Assembly (NCBI GenBank): GCA_028289425.1
Contig: JANQPL010000018.1
Span: forward strand, 343,708 to 407,707
DNA from: Alphaproteobacteria bacterium
GTDB lineage: Bacteria > Pseudomonadota > Alphaproteobacteria > JANQMY01
Length of the DNA stretch: 64,000 nucleotides
Direction: 5' to 3'
Part shown: piece after piece, positions 53,848 to 62,400 of the stretch
Layout: each line of letters starts with the position of its first letter
How positions within the stretch are numbered: the first letter of the stretch is position 1
Notes under the pieces: model-generated
Databases searched by the model: none
Told to the model about the DNA's origin: nothing
The model's input: only the letters and a program-made list of their open reading frames with translations
Program-made: the position numbers and the translations under genes

Positions 53848-54282
53848 CTATGGCGCCTTTCCAGCGCCGATCATGGCGATCCTGTCCCGATATGGCACAT
53901 TTGTATCATATGGGGGCAGGAACATAGGATCCGGTCCGGTTTCGCCAGCCGTCCGATTCTTCTTCGGCTTGATCTTGACCATCTTCTTCTTTTGGCGGCT
54001 AGACAAATCTAGTGATTTGGACGCAGACCGACCATTTACCTCACCTAATGGCGTCGATTTTAGCGCCGAAGCGGGCAATCTGATCGGCTGAGCCACCTGA
54101 TCCCCGGCGCTACCGCCGGGCCGCTCAATGGGGAAAATTCGTGCAAATGCGCGAAAAAGAGCGGCCAGACAAAGCGTTGCAACGATCACCACCATCAGCA
54201 CGACGAATTGCCCAGTGACGCTTTCCGGCAGCATTGCCAAGAGCTGCGTGTCGATCCAGTATCGAAGCCCCTCACTCGTCAT
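53848..54282 (-). CDS. Small single-pass membrane protein, unknown
   Basis: 144 residues: a short head, one strong membrane helix (about residues 24-47, VLMVVIVATLCLAALFRAF), then a Pro/Ser/Lys-rich cytoplasmic tail with a KKKMVKIKPKKN patch. I recognise no family, although membrane-anchored proteins with similar basic tails occur beside flagellar and EPS genes. It lies between the phosphatase and Wzx genes on the same strand. Frames on the other strand here are judged to be shadows. Confidence 0.55.
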   Translation of the reverse strand: MTSEGLRYWIDTQLLAMLPESVTGQFVVLMVVIVATLCLAALFRAFARIFPIERPGGSAGDQVAQPIRLPASALKSTPLGEVNGRSASKSLDLSSRQKKKMVKIKPKKNRTAGETGPDPMFLPPYDTNVPYRDRIAMIGAGKAP

Positions 54283-54566
54283 TTAATACCCCACTTTAAC
54301 TCTACCCTCGCCAGACCTTATGCCCCCCGGGCTGGTCTGTTCTTTGGACGGTCGCATCGATCATGCAGGTTTCAGACCTTTTTTAGGCTGGCGTCTCATC
54401 AAAGTCAGTATCTTTTCACAGAATCTGGTTATTCGACCGGAAATTTCGTCTGACGACGGCGCGAAGGCCCTGCGCGCAAGCCGGCAATACCAACACTCTT
54501 GGTTAATATTTGGGCAACAATTGGCGGCAAAACCGGCAGCCAAAGGTTTTCTTTGCGCGGTCGTAG

Positions 54567-56009
54567 TCAGTTCCCGGGCGAATGTCGCACCGCATTTGGA
54601 CCGAGGTATTCGAGGACTTGAGGCCTGAGATCGAATGGGTTGAGAAGCCACAAGATCCCTGCATATACCGCGCCACCGATCAGGACCTGCGCTATTAGCG
54701 TCACAAGTCCAACTTCCAGCGGAAGGAAGGCCAAGGACACCCACATCACCGCCGCGGCACCAAAGACCTTCGTTGTGTCCGCCAATTCCAATGGGATGTC
54801 GAAGGACAGACGCCCCAACATGGAAGACATAACGACACCCACAAATTGGGATATCAATGTGCCATACGCGGCCCCAATGATGCCGAACTCAAGAACCAAC
54901 GGAATTGAAATAGCGATGTTCACGACCGCGACGCTCGTGGATTGTATGAGCAACAGTTGAGTCTTTTGACCCAGATGATACGCGGTGTCCAAATAGCCGG
55001 CGCGGATCCCATTCAAGAAAGTCGCAAAGGCGATGATAGGGGCAACCGCATTCGCACCTTCCCGGTATTCGGGGCCAACCATAATCTGCACCAGACTGGG
55101 CATAACCACCGACAGGCCCACTGTCGACGGTAACAACACGATGATCAGCAGTCCCCAATTTTGGACGAGTTGTCGCCGTGTCGCCTCAACGCCCTCGGTT
55201 TCAAATTTAGTGATCGCCAGCGGAAGCGAAGCAGAGCCAATCGGTTCGGCGATGGATCGAATGATCCGGTCCGCCACATGATACGCAGCGCCGTAGATCC
55301 CAAGCAGGTACACCCCAAGATACAGTTCGATCAAAAACCGGTCGGTTACGAGAATTACGGCACCCACGGTGAACCCCATGCCAAGCGGCACGCCAAAACG
55401 CACCATGTCCTGAAGGTCTTCCTTCCGCGGCTTCTGTATCTGCGCATTGACCCATAGCCTGACTGTGAGAACGCACGCCGGCACAAAGACACCAAGCACG
55501 CCGCCAATCAGAATGCCCTCCGCCCCCCACCCAATCCAGGCAAGCACCGCTCCAACGGCGGATGCAACGACGGTTCTGATAATGGTGAAAACAACGTAGT
55601 GGCTGACGAGGAGCCTCGCACGCAGCAGCGACAGATTGATTTCGTACCAACCTTGCGTCAGGAAAAAAGCAGCACCAATGATCAACAGCCATCTTGTACG
55701 TTCAGATCCTTCAATCGCCCACAAAACAAACAAGCCGATCAATGAAAGAGCGGTGGCCACAACGAAACACACCAGAATTGCCGCAAGCGTCTGTTCCCGT
55801 TTGCCTTCCCGCTCCGAAAGCCGCAGCGCGCCCATAGACAACCAGCCGAGACCCGCGCCCTGCAACAACGCAACGATCGCAAGAACAAATGTGTAAATCC
55901 CATATTCGTCGGGCGAGAGAATGCGCGTGTAGAACGCTATCAAAGCGAAGGTGATCGCGGCCGTCAGGAAGCGGCCCACGCCGTATAAGTATGTTTGTTG
56001 TACCAGCAA
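54567..56009 (-). CDS. wzx: Wzx-type polysaccharide flippase (MOP superfamily)
   Basis: 480 residues with twelve or more membrane helices. GRFLTAAITFALIAFYTRIL followed by SPDEYGIYTFV at the N-terminus is the standard start of MOP-type flippases, and FGVPLGMGFTVGAV marks the second half. It should flip the lipid-linked EPS repeat to the periplasm for the Wzy-like proteins. The frame has no ATG near its start; TTG 56009 is the first usable codon and its ribosome site is weak. It is divergent from the GT26 gene. Confidence 0.92.
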   Translation of the reverse strand: MLVQQTYLYGVGRFLTAAITFALIAFYTRILSPDEYGIYTFVLAIVALLQGAGLGWLSMGALRLSEREGKREQTLAAILVCFVVATALSLIGLFVLWAIEGSERTRWLLIIGAAFFLTQGWYEINLSLLRARLLVSHYVVFTIIRTVVASAVGAVLAWIGWGAEGILIGGVLGVFVPACVLTVRLWVNAQIQKPRKEDLQDMVRFGVPLGMGFTVGAVILVTDRFLIELYLGVYLLGIYGAAYHVADRIIRSIAEPIGSASLPLAITKFETEGVEATRRQLVQNWGLLIIVLLPSTVGLSVVMPSLVQIMVGPEYREGANAVAPIIAFATFLNGIRAGYLDTAYHLGQKTQLLLIQSTSVAVVNIAISIPLVLEFGIIGAAYGTLISQFVGVVMSSMLGRLSFDIPLELADTTKVFGAAAVMWVSLAFLPLEVGLVTLIAQVLIGGAVYAGILWLLNPFDLRPQVLEYLGPNAVRHSPGN

Positions 56010-56315
56010 GGCGGTACCAACGCCCCCAAACGTTAGACAAGAACATTATGCGGATTAGTCAGAGAGCATCGATGGCCGCTCTTCGACAGGTCGCCATCCG
56101 ACAGGTCTTCTATCAGATTTTGTTCAAAGGCAAAGACTGAATCGCTCACATATCTTTATGTGCGCCGGAGGATTCGCGGTTCGCTATTAGAACGCTGCCT
56201 TATTGGACGCGGCTTGCTTGCATCAACAATTTACCAAAACATGGTTATTATGAGAATCGCTGTTCGCTGTGAAAATCACAAACGGCGCTAATCTCGAATA
56301 AGTGTCTTCCATTCC
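56010..56315. promoter_or_regulatory. Divergent region between wzx and the GT26 gene
   Basis: 306 bases that must hold both promoters. A direct repeat CGACAGGTC occurs at 56084-56092 and 56099-56107 (15-base period). No gene seen. Confidence 0.35.
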
Positions 56316-57050
56316 ATGTCGGAAAACCCCGAAGAAATCATTCGTATCCTGAAAACCGTCCGTTCCATTCCCGACGACGCGACGGAAAACCAGTTGCTGC
56401 ATGATCTCACGGGATTGGACGCCCCGACGGTCCTGTCGTTTGTCAACGCTCACGCCATTAACTTAAGTTGGCATGACAGCGCGCTCCGTAGAACGCTAAT
56501 TGCGTCGGACGTTCTGCTTCGCGATGGGATCGGTGTTGAGGTTGTGTTACCCTGGTTTTCTGTTCAGCCTGGGTTGAACATGAATGGCACCGACTTTATC
56601 CCAAAAATCATAACCGCGTTCAGGGGACGCCGTATTGCCGTATTCGGTACCCGCCCCCCATGGCTCGATACAGCGGCGAACATCATTCGGGAACAAGGCG
56701 GCAATGTGGTTTGCACCAGCGACGGTTTTCAGGATTCGAACCACTATCTAAACCTTGCTAAGGAACACGAACCTGAGTTGATTGTTCTGGCAATGGGAAT
56801 GCCAAAACAAGAGCTCCAGTCACAACGCCTCAAGAATGAGCTCGACCACCCTTGCCTGATTGTAAATGGCGGTGCCGTCATTGATTTTATGGCGGGCAAA
56901 GTCTCACGTGCGCCGGTTTTCATACGACGCATGAAGATGGAATGGCTTTACAGACTCGCCTTGGAACCGCGTCGCATGTTTGACCGTTACGTCATCGGCA
57001 ATCCGCTGTTCTTGTGGCGCTGCCATCGACTACGCCGCACCAGCCCTTAG
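56316..57050 (+). CDS. WecB/TagA/CpsF family glycosyltransferase (GT26)
   Basis: 244 residues. The family pattern is clear: FVNAHAINLS, the catalytic-Asp segment LLRDGIGVEVVL, MNGTDFI, VLAMGMPKQE, and the C-terminal NGGAVIDFMAGKVSRAPVFI...MEWLYRLALEPRR, which here is given as two pieces. These peripheral enzymes add an N-acetylaminosugar or related residue to a polyprenyl diphosphate-linked acceptor. It has no obvious ribosome site. It converges on the ATP-grasp gene with 17 bases between stop codons. Confidence 0.92.
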   Translation: MSENPEEIIRILKTVRSIPDDATENQLLHDLTGLDAPTVLSFVNAHAINLSWHDSALRRTLIASDVLLRDGIGVEVVLPWFSVQPGLNMNGTDFIPKIITAFRGRRIAVFGTRPPWLDTAANIIREQGGNVVCTSDGFQDSNHYLNLAKEHEPELIVLAMGMPKQELQSQRLKNELDHPCLIVNGGAVIDFMAGKVSRAPVFIRRMKMEWLYRLALEPRRMFDRYVIGNPLFLWRCHRLRRTSP

Positions 57051-57067
57051 CCACTGCGAGTCACGGA

Positions 57068-58501
57068 TCATTGCCTGACGGCACTTTTCCGTCCCGCGAC
57101 CGGCTGCACAGGCCTCTCTATTGCATTCCCGGCTGCCGAAATCCGGCAATTCACCATGGACATAAAGGCATTGGATATCCGTCGAAGATAAGGTGCCGTG
57201 TACGGAAAGTTTCCCGCGTGATCGAAATTGTGCCGCATGGCCGCATTTGCTTCGAAGATGACCAGTTGCCCGTTTTTGTTGACCGTGAAATCAACGCCGA
57301 AGAAATCCAGACCAATGATTTGTGAAATCTCCGCCAAGCGCCGGAAGTTGTCCTTGCCCAGATAAGTCAAAGGGTCCGCAAGATATGCACGCTCCGCCTT
57401 TTGCGCATGGGGAAGCCTGTCCATCACACGGTATCGATCGCCCGAGTGGATTTGCCAATGATCGCTTGTGAGGTTCGCAACCGGATAAAATGCACCATCC
57501 ACAAAAAAGGCTCGGGTCTTGTGGAAATATCCATCTGAACCCCGGCAATCCACGTACTGAATGGCGTAGATTTCGGCGCTGCTCTCGAATTCCAGTAGCG
57601 CCTTCTCGAGATCTTCGACATTCTCAATCAACGCAACGGTGCTGCCCGTTTGTGTTCCGGCCTCCCTCATAATCAGGGGCGGTTCGATTCCACCATCCAA
57701 TATGCGAGCAATTAGTTCGTCAGTAGACGCATTTACACGGGTCTTGAGTACTCGCGGCATGCAAATACCATCAACGGCACGCAACCGCTCGGCAATATCG
57801 TATCGCGTGGTATTCACGACACGGTCAGGCGGATTGATTACAGGGATGTTGGAAAAGTGATCGACAAACCTTTGAATGTCACTCAACGCTGATTGCTTGA
57901 GATCTGCACAACTGACGGTGTTTACAATGACATCGAACGGTGGAAGCCCCTCATGATCGATCAGATTGTTGCCGAAAATCGTGGCCGTATACAGATTAAC
58001 ACTCTCTCGATCGATAAGTGCGCGTGTGGAAAAGTGACCGCGCCTCAAGCCGCATTCATTCACCCCTTGTTCAGCGTTCCAAGTGATGGCGTGATAACTT
58101 TTGTCGATTGATCGCAGCCTCAAAACTGTTGGGCGACCCGGATCATGACGATCGGGTGGTATGATCGGATTGATTTGTGTCGATATTCGAGCTGCTCGTT
58201 CCGCTGCGGTGCGGTCTCCTTTTTGGGAAAGCAGCGCAGATAGATAGCGCAGAGCGGTCGCGTTATCGCCTCTTTCTGACAAGCTTTGCCGCAGGGCCCA
58301 TTCGGCGCGATCAAGTGCCCCAATTTGAAAGTACCTAATGCCGAACTCGAACTGCAGACGCCAATCATCCGTATGCAAATGCGAAATCTCGCGCAATCGA
58401 TAGAACGCATCTTCGCGCCTGCCCTGTTCCAACAAATCGCGGACAGCTTGTAAGTGCGATAATGTATCTTGCTTGTCGATTGGGTCTCGCTCGGTGTTCA
58501 C
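57068..58501 (-). CDS. TPR protein with C-terminal ATP-grasp domain
   Basis: 477 residues. The N-terminal part (about residues 10-110) has tetratricopeptide-like helices (HLQAVRDLLEQGRREDAFYRL and following). The C-terminal part (about 200-450) resembles an ATP-grasp ligase: IPVINPPDRVVNTTRYDIAE, PPLIMREAG (ATP lysine position replaced by Arg region), FFGVDFTVNKNG and the metal site VIFEANAAM. ATP-grasp enzymes form amide or thioester bonds through an acyl phosphate. I take GTG 58501, which overlaps the upstream TGA in a GTGA; the frame also starts at 58510. This coupling to a TauD-type dioxygenase suggests a joint pathway. Confidence 0.8.
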   Translation of the reverse strand: MNTERDPIDKQDTLSHLQAVRDLLEQGRREDAFYRLREISHLHTDDWRLQFEFGIRYFQIGALDRAEWALRQSLSERGDNATALRYLSALLSQKGDRTAAERAARISTQINPIIPPDRHDPGRPTVLRLRSIDKSYHAITWNAEQGVNECGLRRGHFSTRALIDRESVNLYTATIFGNNLIDHEGLPPFDVIVNTVSCADLKQSALSDIQRFVDHFSNIPVINPPDRVVNTTRYDIAERLRAVDGICMPRVLKTRVNASTDELIARILDGGIEPPLIMREAGTQTGSTVALIENVEDLEKALLEFESSAEIYAIQYVDCRGSDGYFHKTRAFFVDGAFYPVANLTSDHWQIHSGDRYRVMDRLPHAQKAERAYLADPLTYLGKDNFRRLAEISQIIGLDFFGVDFTVNKNGQLVIFEANAAMRHNFDHAGNFPYTAPYLRRISNAFMSMVNCRISAAGNAIERPVQPVAGRKSAVRQ

Positions 58502-59331
58502 GCAAGACACCCGGCATAGACACGCATACGCAACATCAGCCTTTGGCTATCCGGCGCAAACCCCGTACGGCCATGGAGCGCCCGCGTGTTGTGCATAAAC
58601 AGGGTGTCGCCGGCACCGAGCGGAAAGGTCTGGAAGCGACCCGTATCCTTAAGGACATCCAACACAGCGCGCAGGACTTTCTTTGTCGTCTCGTCCACAA
58701 AGGCACCGCTCTTGATCGCATTCAGAATCTGGTGGTCATAAAAGCGGATATGTTGCGCCCCGCGATGTCGCCATAGAATGGGATGCAGGCCGCGGCCAAA
58801 CGGAACTTCGGTTTTGTGAAGTGCAATGATGGTCTCTTCGTCGAGGCCACTTAGAATATCCTCAACCGGCCCGACAATCGTGTGCCCCCCCTGAAAATCC
58901 GGCCGAACCATTTGGAAGGCCACCAGTTCATGGGGCACAGCATCGTAGCTCGAATCTGTGTGCAACATCAGCGCCCGATTGGTTCGGCTGTACCGTGTGA
59001 CGGCGGTGGATAGCTGCGCTTTCGGCTCAATTTCAATGCGTGTTTGCGACACATGCCCGAGTCTTTCCGGCGACTTGATAAACGGATGCGGAGATCGGCA
59101 GGCAATCGCGCGCGCAATATGTATGGTCAGGTCTGGCGTCTCAATCGGTGGTGGACCACGAAGCACAAAGAAGTGGGGATAGTTATTCAGTATCTGGACC
59201 ATACGGTCCGTAATTTCGCCGACCGCCTCCGATCGCGACAAAAACAGATCTGCTATGCGCCGATTGATCCTAATGATCGGCTGAAGTTTTTGGCTTTCTA
59301 GAACGCGGCCAAAACGGGCGACAGATGCCAC
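58498..59331 (-). CDS. TauD/TfdA-family Fe(II)/2-oxoglutarate dioxygenase
   Basis: 277 residues with the double-stranded helix core: metal ligands H124 and D126 in LMLHTDSSYD and H253 in ALHGRTGF, followed by RLMLRMR with the 2-oxoglutarate arginine. It hydroxylates or desaturates an organic substrate. Its stop codon overlaps the start of the TPR/ATP-grasp gene, so the two are made together. TauD-like enzymes with ATP-grasp partners occur in small-molecule and peptide-tailoring clusters; the substrate here is unknown. Confidence 0.88.
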   Translation of the reverse strand: MASVARFGRVLESQKLQPIIRINRRIADLFLSRSEAVGEITDRMVQILNNYPHFFVLRGPPPIETPDLTIHIARAIACRSPHPFIKSPERLGHVSQTRIEIEPKAQLSTAVTRYSRTNRALMLHTDSSYDAVPHELVAFQMVRPDFQGGHTIVGPVEDILSGLDEETIIALHKTEVPFGRGLHPILWRHRGAQHIRFYDHQILNAIKSGAFVDETTKKVLRAVLDVLKDTGRFQTFPLGAGDTLFMHNTRALHGRTGFAPDSQRLMLRMRVYAGCLA

Positions 59332-59438
59332 TGCTCGACGCTCCTTAACGGGCTCTTAAACCAACGACCTAAATAGAGGTGCCTAACGCAATCCGGCCGT
59401 CAGCATGCCAGGTAGGACTAAATAAAGATTTAGCAACC

Positions 59439-59455
59439 GGTCCTGTTCCAGGACC
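59439..59455 (-). terminator. Hairpin after the adhesin gene, possible terminator
   Basis: GGTCCTG-TTC-CAGGACC, a perfect 7-base stem 27 bases past the adhesin stop. It lacks a clear U-tract on the minus strand, so the terminator call is weak. Confidence 0.4.
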
Positions 59456-59481
59456 CCATTTACCCGCAGCATTTGGGCGTT

Positions 59482-62400
59482 CTACCAGTTAATCTGTTCC
59501 AGATTGTCGAAGTCGAGCTCGCTGCCGTCGGAGAGTGTAATCGTCCCAGACGCATCGGCGCTCAGATCGATCTGATTGGCGCCCGTATTGGTAATGCTGC
59601 CTGAATCGATGGAAACGGTCCAATCGACGCCGTAGGTGCCGATGGCTCCCTCAAGCTCGACACCGTCGGTCCATCCCGTTCCGCCATCGAAACTGTCGCT
59701 GCCGTCACCGAGTTCAAAAATGTAGATATCGTCTCCGGTACCACCTGTAGCGATATCGTTTCCGCCACCGCCTATAATGGTGTCATCGCCAGCACCGCCG
59801 TTCAAAGTATCGTTGCCGTCGAAACCGTAAACGACATCACTTCCGGTCCCACCGGTGATGGTGTCGTTACCATCGGTGCCGAATTCAAACGTAATGTCTT
59901 CCGAATAGGTGAGCGCTCCGTCCGACGCTTCGACGGTTACGGTGTAAGAATTGGACGACGAAAAATCGATGGGATTAGATGTGTTTTCGAAGAAGTTAAT
60001 CTGGCCATCTTCGGAAGATCCATCGTCACCATCACTGCCCTCGCCGACAAACAGATCGAGATCGCCATCGCCATCAATGTCGGCAAAGGTGGGTGATGCG
60101 TCCGTGCCGACATCTGTAAGTCCGAAGGGATTGGTGCCCGAGGCAGTGAAAGAAGGACTAGACTCGGTTCCGGTATTTTCAAAATAGTTCAGCGTGCCAT
60201 CGCTCTCACCGATGAGGGCATCAAAATCACCATCTCCGTCAATGTCAGCGAAGGTAATTTCTGAGTCAGAGCCCACATCATAGAAACCGAATGGGTTCGT
60301 CGAGTTGGCCGCAAAGCTGGCGCTCGACGCAGTCCCGGTATTTTCAAAGTAGTTGATGTGACCATCACTTTCGCCGACAAACAGATCCATATCGCCGTCA
60401 TTATCGATATCGACGAAGGTTGGTGCAGAATCGCTCCCAATATCCGGAATGCCGAAGGCACCCGTTGAGGGCGACCCAAATGTGGGGCTCGATGCGGTGC
60501 CGGTATTCTCGAAATAGTTCATGACACCAGTTTCTTCACCGACGAATGCGTCCATATCGCCATCATTATCGATGTCGACAAAAGTAATGTTCGAGTCGCC
60601 GCCCACGTCTGTCGATCCAAAGGGGTTCGTCGCAGACACAAAGTTCGGATTACTCGACGTTCCGGTATTCTCGTAGTAGTTCAGGTTGCCGTTGGATTCG
60701 CCGATGAACGCATCCAAGTCACCGTCATTGTCGATATCAACGAAGACCGGCGTCGCGTCATTGCCCACATCGATACCGTTAAGCGGATTGTTCGAACCCG
60801 ACTGTTGGCTAAACGACGGTGTCGGCACCGAAATTTTAATTTCACCCGTTGACGAGTCGATCGAGAACAGACCTCCAGCATCGCTCGTCAAAGTGAACGT
60901 ATGTGTGTCCCCCTCATTTGGATCCACGGCGCTGACTGTGGCAACCACCGCGCCTCCCGACGCGTTCGTCGAAAGTGAAGCATTCCCGTCTACTTTGATA
61001 TCCGTCGGCGCCAACGGATTGCCGTCCATGATATCGGCCAGCGCCACTTCACCATCGCCGAAGGAGAAACGTTCCACATTCGACACAGTATCCGTGCCGT
61101 CACGCCCTGCGACGGTATCGGTAATGGTGTACGAGCCGTTACCATTGTCGGTGACGATATACTGAGAACGAGAGCCGACAAATACAACCTCGTCATCACC
61201 GAGACCGCCGTCGATCGTGTCGTCGCCCGCGCCCCCATCGATTGTGTCATCACCCGTACCGGCGTTTATATTGTCGTTGCCGTCAAGGCCGTAAATCGCG
61301 TCGGTGCCGGTCCCGCCGTTTATCGTCTGCCCGCTGTCTGTCCCAAAACGGAAAGTGATGTCTTCAGAGTAGTTGTTGCTACCGTCCGATGTTTGAACGG
61401 TTACCGTGTGAGAGCTGGCCGAGGAAAAGTCGATCGGGGACGCTGTATTTTCGAAGTAATTGATTCGTCCATCTTCAGAAGACCCATCATCGCCGTCGCT
61501 GCCCTCACCGACGAACAAGTCCAGATCGCCATCGCCATCGATATCGGCGAATGTGGGGGATGAGTCCGTTCCCACATCCGAAAGACCAAACGGGTTGCTT
61601 CCGGCAGACACGAAACTTGGGCTGGTGACCGTTCCGTCATTCCGGAAATAGTTCAGAGTGCCGTCGCTTTCACCGATAATCGCGTCCAGATCACCATCGC
61701 CATCCATATCGGAAAATGTGATCTCGGAATCACTGCCGACATCAAAAAAACCAAACGGATTGGTCGAGCCCGATGCAAAGCTTGCGCTGGAAGCCGTGCC
61801 CGTATTCTCGAAATAGTTGATGTGGCCATCATTTTCACCGACGAACAGATCCATGTCGCCGTCATTGTCGATATCGACAAAGGTTGGCGCCGAATCGCTG
61901 CCCACATCCGGAATACCAAAGGCACCCGTCGACGGTGATCCAAATATGGGGCTGGACGCGGTGCCCGTATTCTCGAAGTAGTTCATCACGCCGTCGTTTT
62001 CACCGACAAACGCGTCCATATCTCCATCATTGTCGATATCGACGAAAGTGATGTTTGAATCAGTCCCCACATCGGTTGACCCGAATGGGTTCGACCCCGC
62101 CACAAAGTTTGGATTAGTCGATGTGCCGGTATTTTCGTAATAGTTCAGATTGCCGCCGGCTTCGCCGATGAAGGCATCTAAATCGCCGTCATTGTCGATA
62201 TCCACCAGCACCGGCGTTGCGTCATTACCCACATCGATGCCATTGAACGGGTTGCTCGATCCGGTGCGTTGTGTGAACTCCGGCGTTGAGGCAGCACCCA
62301 ATTTAATGTCACCGGTCGAAGAGTCGATCGTGAATAACCCGCCTGCATCGTTTGTGAGCGTATATGTATGGGTATCACTAGAATCCGGATCGACGGTATT

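Noticed and set aside
53750..54091. 113-codon plus-strand frame with a hydrophobic stretch
   Set aside because: It lies opposite the single-pass membrane protein gene on the minus strand, which has the better composition and the same direction as its neighbours.
17052..59331. Exosortase/PEP-CTERM type EPS locus
   Set aside because: No exosortase-like gene or PEP-CTERM tail is seen; the set fits a Wzx/Wzy pathway.
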